Below, in pieces: positions 54,501 through 64,000 of a DNA stretch of 64,000 nt; position 1 is the first letter of the stretch; each line of letters starts with the position of its first letter. The notes beneath the pieces are model-generated. The model saw nothing but the letters and a program-made list of their open reading frames with translations, was not told the DNA's origin and did no database searches. The stretch is from Symsagittifera roscoffensis (Eukaryota; Xenacoelomorpha; Acoela; Convolutidae). The translations under genes and the position numbers were made by a program. The stretch lies in the NCBI RefSeq assembly GCF_963678635.1, contig NC_087068.1, forward strand, positions 6,291,907-6,355,906. The letters are read 5' to 3'.

Positions 54501-57500
54501 TGGCTGCGACTGAGAAGCAACTGGAGTCGATGGTGTACCGACTAACGCAAGAAATAGGCAGGTGGCCGTTCCTAACACCAAGGCTAGAAAACGCCACAGA
54601 TAAGACAAAGGACAACGCCCCACCTCTTGTGAAGCAGATCTGGAGATTTTTTGAGGAGCGGTGACGGTGACCAGGTTCATCACGGCTGCAAACGAGGTCA
54701 CCATCGGGGGATTCTGGAGGTAGCACGCGAAGGGCGAGCTGAGGACAAGAAAAGATCCCGAGATTCTCAAGTTCTTGAGTCCTTGTTGGGAGAAGGAATT
54801 CATGGCTGGAGTGTTTAGTGCGAAGGAGACCATTTTCGGGGCCTTTGTACAAGAGATACTGAGCGTGCCCATAAGCCTTTTGTTGGCCCTGTACCTAGTT
54901 TACCCTAGGTACCTATTCAACATGGGTCCAGCGTATATGTTCAGTCGGGGTGTGGAAACACTACGGATTGATGGATATCTGGCACTGGTGCTCCTGACCC
55001 ATGGTGAGCTGGTGTCATTTCATCGGCTGACGAAATATGGGGAGCCTTTGTCGATGGGGAAGACCCACTCGAGCATAGACACCTACTCATATAAAGGTGC
55101 TGCGGGATTGAAGACGCTGCTGGTGGAATATCTCCTGATGCAGAATCGACACATGACTGGGGAGGAGAAGAACCCGAAAACGAAGGATGAATGGAGACAG
55201 ATGAATGGTGGCATGCCTCTGTTGACAGACCTGTGCCTGGCGATGAGATGGGACCCAATGGGAATAATCCGGGCATAATCCGGCATAACTTGCATTTACG
55301 GACCAGCTGTAACATACGCGTTTCCAGATCCTCTAGTGACGACTTACCGGAACTCTGCGGCACACTTGAGCCTGATAAGTGTGTTGGTTGGGACGGCACT
55401 CAACTGGTTTCAGGAAGAGGTGCTGAGAGCGCAAATGAGTAACACGGTACTCTTTGGAAAAGTGAAAGATCCCGAGTTGATGGTATACAACTTCCGGGGG
55501 CAACTGCAGTGCGGGATGGGGGGACAACGTGAAGGCCCCATCGAGACTTATCCCAAGTTCTGGAACTTGAATCCCCTGACGGCGAGTGGACAAGAGATCT
55601 TGAGAATTACCGCATGGAAGAAAAGCTTCGAGTTGGTGAAAAGGGATCTAGAGGCGATACTAGAGAAGAAAATCTTGCCAGCAACCATTCCCGAGTTCCC
55701 GACGGTCAAGAGAATGACCCTGGGAATGAATAGTTCCCTGGTGCTCCCATCCCTGTTCGCGAGAGCAGCGGCGGAGAGGCCGCAAAGGGAATTCACCGAT
55801 GGCTGGGATCCCTTATTCATCGGCTATACCGCAGCGGTCTATTTCCACACCTGTGATATAAAAATAAACTCATGGACGACTCAAGCGAAGAAGATGAGAG
55901 GCTCAATGCGCCCAAAATTCGAGGTGCGAGAGATCTTGAGAACGCTTGATCGGGCGGGTTTGGAGAACATGTTACCGGTGTGGGACGATGGCAGGATGAT
56001 TGTAGAAGAAGGGCACAATCCGCTAAAAGACGAAATGAAGTTTGCCACAAGAAAATACGGATTAGAACAGGTGGAGATGAGACAGGAAGGGGAGGAGCTG
56101 GATGCGGCAGGCCCGTTGTATGTTGCTTTGACGGAATATAAGAAATCGTATCCAACGAAACCATCACCCCTGTCAGTGGGCACCCCTGAGAACAAAAGAA
56201 GCGGCCCCGTAGAAGATCGGTTCAGGAGGATACTTGAGAGAAGGAGAAAGACGAAATGAAGTTTGCCACAAGAAAATACGGATTAGAACAGGTGGAGATG
56301 AGACAGGAAGGGGAGGAGCTGGATGCGGCAGGCCCGTTGTATGTGGCTTTGGCGGAATATAAGAAATCGGATCCAACGACACCATCACCCCTGTCAGTGG
56401 GCACCCCTGGAGACAAAAGAAGCGGCCCCGTAGAAGATCGGTTCAGGAGGATACTTGAGAGAAGGAGAGCCGAGTCAGGAGAAGAAAGCATGGATGAGAC
56501 TCTCAGTGAGGCAGGAGAGGAGATGGAAGTGGGGAACAAGCCTGAACTAAACCCAGCAGAGGAGGATTTAACCACTCAAGAACTGCTGAAAGACCTGAGC
56601 GGAGGCGATTGGGCAGATACTGCCACACCACCTCTGAACTCATCTCCCCGCAAGAATCTAGAGTTGCCACTGACGAGCGAGACTTCCAATATGGGAATGA
56701 TACACTTGAGTGTGGAGGAAAACGAAAAGAATACCTTCGAGAGAAACAAGACCATGTTCCTAGGGACTCTAGATGAGAAAACTTGGCGAGAATTCTTGAG
56801 AGAGTTTAATCGAGAGATGAATAGCGAGATCACATTAGACAATTTCAAAGAAGAACTGTGGAACACGGTGGTGAAGTTCGGGGAACCTGTCCTGATGGCA
56901 ACAGGTCTAGATGAAAAAGCAAAAGGAGAGCTGCTGCGCAAGATGGTCGAATTGAGAAGGGCGCCACCGAAGACCAAAGAAGACGAATGTAAAGACAGCT
57001 CTCCTCTGAAACAAAAAAACTGTCAATAAAATAGTTGAAGGTGTAAGGGGAGATAAGGTTGAGACTAGTAATATAATTAAAAGTACTAATATCCTTAAGG
57101 CTCGAGAAGGGGGAGGCAAGAGTTGGAAGGGTTGGATGGAGACAAAGAGGTCGAATCAGTGATGATAACGGCAACGCCTCCAAGTAAAGACGTGAAGTCT
57201 CGCAAGAGAAAGAGAGAGGTAGAGGGGTTGGGTAGTCCTTCGTCGGACGCAGTCTCAGAGAAAAACCTGAGAGAGACGGCTCCCATGGTTCTGCCACGGT
57301 GGAAGACAGCAGCCTTCAAGAGTAGCTCCGAACCGAGGAAATTGCTCGAGGTAGAAAGAGAGATGGAGATTTTTACCAACTCGACAACGGAAAAAGACTT
57401 CAGGCCCCAGAGGACGAATATGAAAAGAGGTTCGACGAGCGGGCAGACATGGGAAGTAGATGTTGGCAAAGATTTGGTCTCAAATGAACACCAGGCCACT

Positions 57501-60318
57501 GGGAAGCAAGTAACTAGTGATCCTCTTGAGAAGAATAAAACGAGGAACACCTCCCGGCCGTGGTGGGTGGCCCTGGAGACATTGAAGGAACTGGAAGACT
57601 GCCTAAAGAAACTCGACAGTGGAGTGTCACGCAAGCGACGCAACTGGGCTACCCAGCAGAAGGCTGAGATTAACAAATAAGAATTGGAGAGCCAACTGAA
57701 GAGAACTTGGCAGAACTTGTTAAGGGATCATTTTGAAGAAGCGATGAGGATCTCCTCATCGGCCTGTCGCCGTTGATGGCAAATCCCTTCGTTAGAACAG
57801 CGGGACAACTGATGTTCGCGTGGAGCCTGGTGGGAATAGAATTATAAACGCTGACCTCGCATGACAAGTTGAAATTGGGTGGAAAAATCTAGAAGTATAT
57901 CAGACATTGATGCAACACATTGCTAGGGATAATTCAGGCTTGAGACTGGCAAGGAGGAAAGACGCTACTTGTTTCTTGAGGTGGATAATGTCGGTGATGA
58001 CCGACAGTACCATCCTAGCATTTCAACAAAGAGCAATCGGAAGTAAGACAGTAGAAAGGAGAATCTCAGGAGTCATCTTGAATGTATACCAGAGTACTGG
58101 GATAGAAAAGGAGGATGGTTCCAGGCAGTCTCTAGAGAGCCACAGAAAGTTAGACGAGATACGGAGATTCTGCAACAAGAAGTTTGAGGAGGGGCACGAC
58201 GTACACCGTAACTTGGACTCGTCAGGAGAGTACTTGCAACCCAATAAGAAGGGAGAATATCAGTACGTGTCTGGAGTAATGGGGATGGCGTACAACCCTT
58301 TCTTGGACTCGGAAATCGGAGGCGCTCACAGGACTATGAGGTAGCGGAGCTACTAAAGTTTTGGACAGAGAAGATAGTGGAAATAGACACAGTAGAGAGA
58401 GAGACCGAGCTTGGGCTTGATTCTCGAGAAAACACCAGAGGTGATAAGCGTGCCGCGCTCAAGTAAAAGAGTCGAGCTGAAGATGGGTAACGGGAACAGC
58501 ATGTTAGTCACGAATCTGGGAGTGGCGTGGAAATTGCTAAAGCCCTCCTGGTGCCCACATCCCCACGCGAGCCTAATCGAGGAAGTCACGGAGCGAGTGA
58601 GGTTAGCACCGGCGGAGGACGAGGATCTTGCAACATTGAGTATAGTGCACAAGCTGATCTTGCCTCAGGTGAAGGAGTCAGGCAAAGCGACGAGTAAACT
58701 AGGGTCGGCGAAGAAGATGGAGGCGGGTAGTTGTCTTGACTCGACGTGTGGGAGTGGCGAGCACACCTGTGATGGACGGTCATGCGTTAGGATACAATCC
58801 TTCCAAAAAGAAGATCTAGTCACTTGGTTTGAAGATATCACAGAGAGGGAGAAAAGTGAAGTACAGATAGTGGCTGAGTGTTCCGCGAGTACCACGGTGA
58901 ACCTAGCAACAACTCTGGGATTCTTCTCAAGAATGTGCAGTCTCCAGTCTCTGGAGAGGCTAGAGTCAGAACATCACTTGGTGACCGCTTTGAGCGTGGA
59001 GTCATGGCCCGGGGTGTTGCAGGTAACTCAGAAACACATCAAAAGCTGGAAGTTCGGACTTGAGGCGGAAATGGGTTTTTCTATGAGCGAAGCCTATGGT
59101 CTGCCTCTAAATGCGAAGTCCCTAGTGGGGTCAGTGATGGCCAACCTATGCGGCAGCCACTACCCATTGCACATGGCGATGGTGGAGGTATCCAGCCAAA
59201 GGGTATTAATAGACAAGGCCTTCTCAGTGCCCAAGTGTGTAAGCTTGGCTCGGATGTCGCATCACTCACACCGGTTATTGAAAAAAATCCGAGGAACAGT
59301 GCCGAGAGAGCAGAGGGATGACTTGAGTGAAATCTGGGGGGAAGAACTTTTGGGTTTGTAAAGTGAAAACACAAGTGACCACGAGAGACAAAACGTGATC
59401 GGGAAACCGATGGGTGGTGCTCCAAACATGGCGGGGAACGATACGACACACGAGAAGATGATGGAACTTGAACCTCTCCTAGAAGCCTCGGGAGAGCGCA
59501 ACCTTAGGAGTATTGACCTCACACATGGGGAATGTCCATGCCACTGTCTGGAACAAACGGTATGGTATCCGGATAACGCAAACCTCTGCCTGGTATGGGA
59601 TGTGGAAGAAATTCAGTCGATAGGATTGCCCGATCATCAGCAGAAGGTGACCATCTTGGTGGTGAGCACGATGTTGGCATCACGATGGATCGAAGAAAAT
59701 GTAACGAAGTACAGGGAGTCGAAGGCACCTACGGCAGAATCGATACACGCTATAGACTACAACAAGAGACTCGAGTTGTTTGAGACTGCATGCAAAGTGT
59801 TTGCCATACCAATGGAGGTCAGGCAGGTATGGAGCCGCATAAGGTTCTTTCCTTGGTTTCGAGCGACGTTGACATCTTGGTTGTACATGGTAACGAAGGA
59901 TCACATGAAGAAATATCAAAAGGAAGATCGACAGTTCCTGGCCGAGATAGGACCGGAAGCTTTTAAGAGACCTCTGCTGACCCATCGAAATGCGATCACG
60001 ACGGGGTGGAAAAGAGTCGGTAGGGTTTCAAGAAACAATACTAAGGCGAGAGAGTCGATACTGGATGAATACTTGGCGAAGAATGTGAGCCTGAGTCTGC
60101 AAAATTCCTTCTGTTTGAACCGAGAGTCGAAGGTGAAGGGTTTGCCCAACCAAGCAAAGAGATTGCAGGAGCAAAGGGAATGGATGCGGTCCTATGAACA
60201 GCTGAAAGCCTGGGAAGAGATCGTGATTAGCTCCGATGATGAAGAGGCACTGTTGAAACAGATTACGGGGTCGAATACGTCTGGGTCTGGTACCTCGAAA
60301 GCGAAGAACGCGAGATGA
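51566..60318 (+). pseudogene. Copy 2 ORF2 pseudogene (SGNH protein)
   Basis: Similarity to copy 1 begins at ADRFWKS; the position of the copy 1 Met45 codon is ACG here (51566-51568). Breaks include frameshifts near 51750, 51990, 52970, 54115, 55275, 57026, 57120, 57760, 57850, 58340 and 58400. Stops occur at about 52168, 52378, 54661, 54721, 57678 and 59359. About 100 codons are missing near 53440 compared with copy 1, and a 221-bp tandem duplication lies at 56030-56470. The SGNH blocks GDS, GTND and DGIH (52790-53280), the AGMNDH motif (near 53960), the Cys-rich patch (near 58735-58790) and the C-terminus are still recognisable. In a 52-codon sample from the Cys-rich region onward, 11 of 14 differing codons are synonymous. 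Confidence 0.9.
56030..56470. repeat. 221-bp tandem duplication inside copy 2 ORF2
   Basis: The stretch starting CGAAATGAAGTTTGCCACAA at 56031 recurs at 56252 and runs to ILERRR, with only a few differences (for example ENKRSG versus GDKRSG). The offset of 221 bp shifts the frame, so it is a decay event rather than a protein repeat. Copy 1 has one unit. Confidence 0.9.
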
Positions 60319-60746
60319 GCAGGTGGCTCAATGGCAAATTCTGGAGTCTTGAGTCTTGAGAGGGAATGAAAGGGGCTCGAGGGTGAAGTCGGATGAAATC
60401 TGGGTTCACGGAAAAGAAATTTTAACAAATGAGATATTGTTATTTATATGTTATATCTACTATATAAATCAAAATGCTGCATGACAATTTCCTGATTGAA
60501 TAGGACAAAAGAAATTTTAAACTACTAGCTTAAAAAGCGAAAATTTAATGGTGCAGGTGTGTGCAGATTTTGATTGCTGTTCAGCGATAGTGTGAAAACT
60601 TTACATGGTTGTGAATTTTGGGGTTTAGATAAACTTAAGTCTGCTGCAAACTTCTGTAATTGACCACTGGCACTGTACCTTGAGCAACACTGTGTTTTCT
60701 GGGGATTCACTGACAGACAACAGCACGCGATGAGGACATCAATCTT
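60319..60746 (+). other. 3' untranslated region of copy 2
   Basis: About 430 bp between the ORF2 stop and the polypurine tract, corresponding to 3806-4230 in copy 1. No gene is supported. Confidence 0.6.
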
Positions 60747-60760
60747 GAGTCCGGGGAGTA
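60747..60760 (+). other. Candidate 3' polypurine tract of copy 2
   Basis: Reads GAGTCCGGGGAGTA directly before the 3' LTR, identical to the sense sequence in copy 1. Confidence 0.6.
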
Positions 60761-61633
60761 TGTGCCAGTCGGTCATATCTGGAAGTTTGACCTTGAGGAA
60801 TACGAAATACGTAGTTTTGGGATGAAGTTTAATTTTTCAAAAATTCGAATTGAGCCTGTCATGCTCAACTTTCTCGCGACAACTGAAAACATCAAAAAAA
60901 AAATCAGAACGACCGAATCGCAATAGCGGGAAAGTGGTAGAAAAAACTGCGGTAAATTGCTATTTGCAATTTCCGAGATTCTAGTAAAAAAAACACAAGA
61001 GTAGAGCTGTCCTATCTTAATATAGGAGACAAAGTGATTACGAAAGAACATCGAAATTCAGCTGAGCCAGAGTGAACCATCAGTGGAAAGGTAGACAACT
61101 GAAGTCTCCCAATGGTTCAGACCCCAAAACTCATTTCCTTTGATTGGAAATCATTGATAGCGAACTTCTCGAGTTATATTCAATCGTATTTATGCTAGAA
61201 CTACTAATTAGCTTAATTTTCAAGTGTGCTGCTATGTGAGTACCTAATTTAATTTTCCCGAGTGTATTTTGTGATAAGTATGTTGAGGTAAGGCGAGTTT
61301 TAGGTTGATCCATCTGAAATGGATCAAAGTTCCACTGTCCAATAAAAAGTAACTTAACGGATTTTTCCGACCCTGTTCTTAACGGCGTTCGTGTATTTTG
61401 GGTATTTTGAGACCTAAGTATGGGGACGTTCTTATTTTCTAGAGTTTGGGTTATTTTGGTAGTGGCCTTTAAGCTGTAACGGGTTTTAGTCTCATGTCGT
61501 AAGTGAACCGAATTGGCTCCGACCGTTTTGAGGTAGAAAAACACAAGAGATAGTGTCCCTGACTCCTGAGTCAATGGTTATAGGGCCTATTTTTCTTAAG
61601 CCTCATATGTGACCGAAGTAGGCAACTGTTACA
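60761..61633 (+). repeat. 3' LTR of copy 2
   Basis: An 873-bp LTR from TGTGCCAG to TGTTACA, complete at both ends. It differs from the copy 1 LTRs by many substitutions and from 39229-40097 by two indels plus scattered changes. It adjoins the N-terminal half of the RT pseudogene. Confidence 0.93.
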
Positions 61634-61970
61634 GATATGTTGACCGTTTATCTGATCAAATATCGATGGATGGAAAGGAATTGTTTCGTTAGAGACTGGT
61701 GTAATATAGTTCTCATCAATTGGTTTAGATGGTGGGTGTTTCTCGATGAGAGTCTGTTCTACTGTCTTACCTTTGAAAATCTCATCGAGCGAAAGTTCGC
61801 CTTAAGATGTGTCTGTTAGTTTCGCAATCGCGCTTGATATTTTTCCAGTATTCATTAGTTTGTTGAACTGTTTTGCTTCAGTTTCAGTTTTTCTTCTATT
61901 TCCTTTTAACAAGCGCATCTGCAGCGCCTTTCCTTCGCTATTTAGTCCAACCATAATAATGGTTGGAATT
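61634..61970 (-). pseudogene. LINE-like reverse transcriptase pseudogene, N-terminal part
   Basis: On the minus strand the frame reads MVGLNSEGKALQMRLL, then FNKLMNTGKISSAIAKLTDT, a TAA stop, GELSLDEIF, EKHPPSKP and PFHPSIFDQINGQHI. These are the phrases that precede the KAA...GPSGLD block in this RT family. The last codon here (ATC) abuts the first codon of the half at 39228 (ATG AAG AAG GCA) if copy 2 is excised. This fixes the copy 2 insertion point within a few bases. Confidence 0.75.
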
Positions 61971-62164
61971 TATAGATGAAAAAAGAGTTTTATTCGAATT
62001 ATAATTTCAAGAAAATATAAAATCTGTAAGAAAACGTGTAATCTGTTAAACTCGCAGATAAGGGACAATCGCACCCGAGCTCAGAAGGACCAGCGGCGCA
62101 CCACCAGACTCTCCGTGCCAGGAACTCTTTCCACCAGTTCAGAGACCTAATTGACAGACCTGTC

Positions 62165-62172
62165 TATAAATA
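62165..62172 (+). promoter_or_regulatory. Candidate TATA box of the 4E-BP gene
   Basis: TATAAATA lies about 240 bp upstream of the 4E-BP start codon, in a short GC-richer stretch (62041-62200) that stands out from its AT-rich surroundings. A start site near 62195 would give a 5' leader of about 210 nt if unspliced. No transcript evidence is available. Confidence 0.4.
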
Positions 62173-62405
62173 CCCTCTACAAAAGCGCTCGACAAACAGG
62201 CGCAAATATGAAACATATCACATCTAATTAATAAGTTTATCAGTTAGGCTAAAACGTCAAGTAATTGCACTAACTTTTCTGCTCTTAGCAAACTGGACAA
62301 CAGTTTTCGAATAAAAAATGAAGTGTATGCACATTGCTAAAACAAAATAAAACAAAAAATGAGTCGGAAAATATACTTTTTGGTCTGACCTAAAATTCAG
62401 ATAGA

Positions 62406-62550
62406 ATGCCCGGCAATGAAGATGTGAAGGGAAACGGAGGGACCGATCGCTCAACAGCGATACCGATACGGTATTTCAAAGACGAGTCCGAACTGCCTCA
62501 AAATGTGTCTTACAGTTTAGGGGGTACTATCTACGGGACAACGCCTGGAG
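62406..62550 (+). CDS. 4E-BP: eIF4E-binding protein (4E-BP/Thor), exon 1
   Basis: The ATG at 62406 opens 48 codons plus one base before the donor GAG|GTAAAT. 4E-BPs repress cap-dependent translation by binding eIF4E and are released by TOR-dependent phosphorylation. Exon 1 contains an AIP motif like the RAIP motif (STAIPIR, about residues 16-22) and GTIYGTTPGG, placing Thr46-Pro at the same residue number as Thr46 of human 4E-BP1. The earlier TTP site (Thr37 in human) is replaced by SYSLGGT, so that priming site seems to be missing. I rejected an initial reading of this exon as an RNase H fragment once exon 2 was joined. Confidence 0.88.
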
Positions 62551-62813
62551 GTAAATTCAGACTGTATCGCCTGAAATATCGATTGAACCTTAACGTCCGC
62601 TGTTTTAGTAATCATTGTAGTTAACCCAAATAAGTTTTCTGCTTAAAACAGAACCCTGTTCCAACAAGTTTCTCTAATCAGTCGTACTTCGTTGTCACAA
62701 TTCACTCTAAAATAGTGCACACAGATCAAAAAGACTTTAAACATAAGATCTCAGAAATTTAGCGGACATGCCATATCAACTTCTCCTTCATTAAAAATGA
62801 TATGTTTTGACAG

Positions 62814-62939
62814 GTACACGCATTATTTACTCGAGGGACTCTTTGATGAGATACAAAGACTCACCACATGCAAAAACTCCTCCCCAGTTTTTGAACGACA
62901 TACCTGAAGAAATTCTGCGTGATCGTAGTCTTAGACCAG
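62814..62939 (+). CDS. 4E-BP: eIF4E-binding protein (4E-BP/Thor), exon 2
   Basis: The acceptor TTTTGACAG and the donor GACCAG|GTCAGT bound 126 bp that continue the exon 1 frame across a split Gly codon. It encodes TRIIYSRDSLM, where Y54-x4-L59-M60 is the canonical eIF4E-binding motif, and DSPHAKTPP, where Ser65-Pro and Thr70-Pro are the TOR-regulated sites. All of these have the same numbers as in human 4E-BP1. The intron (62551-62813) is 263 bp. The match is unambiguous despite its short length. Confidence 0.92.
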
Positions 62940-63261
62940 GTCAGTATTTATTTTCCCTAATAAAATCATGAAATGTTTTAAAAAATAAGAAGAAAAAATT
63001 TCATAGCCGGGTTTGTTAACATATCGCGCAAAACATTTCACCTTATAGCAAACTATCTGTTTTTTTTATATCGATTATCGGGCAAAACACTTAACCTTTT
63101 AATATAATTTCTATTTCTCAATTCTATTATTGTTCGACGTGCTTACAAGCATGTTTAGTGTTTCCACTGACCGGCTGCTTGTCATAATCTTTGATGTAAA
63201 CTGATAATTAAACTTTTTTGTATCCAAAAGTTATGAGCATGTTCGAAAGTTCCCCGTTCAG

Positions 63262-63416
63262 AGGTTGAAATAATAAAACAAGAATCACATAATGTTTCCG
63301 ACCATAGTCCTAAAAACACGAACTGTTTGTCATTCAAATTAGTATCGTTTCTTCTGCGCGATGTGATAAAAGGAATGAACAATAAACTACAACTTAGGCA
63401 TAATCGGCAGTCATAG
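63262..63416 (+). CDS. Possible 4E-BP terminal exon
   Basis: An acceptor-like GTTCCCCGTTCAG precedes an open segment whose phase fits exon 2 (split Glu codon). It reads VEIIKQESHNVSDHSPKN and ends at TAG (63414), giving a 141-aa protein, longer than the usual 115-120 aa. EIIKQ is vaguely like the C-terminal part of insect Thor. A clear TOS motif (FEMDI-like) is not seen. Another in-phase candidate follows the acceptor at about 63502, and the true last exon could lie beyond the window. Confidence 0.3.
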
Positions 63417-64000
63417 TAAAACAGGCAAACTCGACAGCAGCTTTGAAGAAAATTGACGAGAAGAACAAAAAAAATAAATACACAAATACTTTTTTTTTTC
63501 AGTTTTCTTCGCAGAAACTTTTAAGGTTTTGATTCTCAAAATGGAGTTATTAAAACTCCAAAAACTAAACATACTCGATTTAAACTAAAATTAAGCATAA
63601 GTAAGCTATTGTAAACGGCCTAAATTAAGCATAAATACGCATGCTCGCTCGTTTTACTCGCTCCAAGTTAGACAAAAATTCAAAAGTTTCAAACCGGTTT
63701 TTGGAAAGTATTAAGGTCGTTCAAATCATGACTGAAAGGGTTTTATTATGATATATGGCTCGACTCTTTTCGATGATTATTTGTGGTGCCTACTACCTGA
63801 TTTGGCGTGGAAAAAATTTTAAAAAAACGCCCGAATACAAATTTCTCCACATTTTTCAAATGGTCGGAACAACCCATTTTGTAGGGATATGGTGAATACG
63901 TGTGTTCATATTAGACGTTTATGTGAATGAGTTTAAGCAGAGCGAGCGATATGAAATTAGGTGCTGTTGTTGTTGATTTTAGGCTCTAGGGGGCGCTTCC
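63417..64000. other. Right-end DNA without supported features
   Basis: AT-rich DNA downstream of, or within an intron of, the 4E-BP gene. No additional gene, repeat or RNA is recognised. No CTCAAG word was seen from 61634 to the end of the window. Confidence 0.5.

Larger units (their letters stand above)
39229..61633 (+). mobile_element. Copy 2: giant LTR retrotransposon, 22.4 kb, decayed, nested in an RT pseudogene
   Basis: Same plan as copy 1 in the opposite orientation: LTR 39229-40097 (3' end deleted), leader with repeats and minisatellite, ORF1 42524-51111, spacer with CTCAAG repeats, ORF2 about 51566-60318, polypurine tract, LTR 60761-61633. Protein similarity to copy 1 is high, but both ORFs carry many frameshifts and stops. 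The two LTRs differ by indels of about 20 and 9 bp and by scattered substitutions, so this insertion is older than copy 1. Flanks are TTCAT and GATAT, with no clear target duplication (CAT versus GAT at best). Confidence 0.95.

Noticed and set aside
62406-62560. RNase H C-terminal fragment (PGNEDVKGN resembles PGHxxxxGN)
   Set aside because: Joining with the downstream exon gives an unambiguous 4E-BP, with TTPGG and the eIF4E-binding motif in the correct positions.

Overview
The window is animal nuclear DNA dominated by retroelements. The best evidence for the host is at the right end: on the plus strand, two exons joined by a GT-AG intron encode an eIF4E-binding protein (4E-BP/Thor). Its eIF4E-binding motif is intact and its phospho-sites fall at the same residue numbers as in human 4E-BP1. 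Another pair of small exons with a 79-bp intron lies near the left end on the minus strand. C. elegans lacks 4E-BP, so the host is an invertebrate outside Caenorhabditis; I cannot name the lineage.

Layout from left to right: a three-unit tandem repeat (1-~420), two putative host exons (657-852, minus), featureless DNA to 2900, then copy 1 of a giant LTR retrotransposon (2901-25518, minus, 22.6 kb). Its two 0.89-kb LTRs appear identical except for the length of one C-tract, and both giant reading frames are uninterrupted. About 1.3 kb of unassigned DNA follows. Copy 3 (about 26829-36830, plus) is an old, divergent, broken relative with no recognisable LTRs. Then comes a LINE-like reverse-transcriptase pseudogene (minus), split in two (37680-39228 and 61634-61970) by copy 2 of the giant element (39229-61633, plus, 22.4 kb, many frameshifts and stops). 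The 4E-BP gene begins about 0.8 kb beyond copy 2. Copies 1 and 2 form a large inverted pair.

Sense-strand order of the element: 5' LTR; candidate primer-binding site; 2.3-2.5 kb leader with 60-bp-class repeats and a 14-bp minisatellite; ORF1 (2,932 aa, Ty3/gypsy order Gag, protease, reverse transcriptase, RNase H, integrase, then a C-terminal macrodomain-like module); a roughly 300-450 bp spacer with clustered CTCAAG words; ORF2 (2,991 aa as an open frame, probably starting at Met45, with an SGNH/GDSL-hydrolase domain and mostly unrecognised sequence); polypurine tract; 3' LTR. ORF1 supplies the usual retrotransposition machinery. The macrodomain and the second giant ORF are the unusual parts. 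In the segments I compared by eye, differences between copies 1 and 2 are mostly synonymous in both modules, which suggests that both encode selected functions.

The strongest discovery candidates are: the macrodomain on a gypsy-type Pol; the giant SGNH-containing ORF2; a hairpin plus G-rich block inside ORF1 that is almost invariant at nucleotide level in all three copies and resembles the 3' polypurine tract; and a several-fold excess of the word CTCAAG/CTTGAG across the element. No database search was possible, so novelty is unproven.
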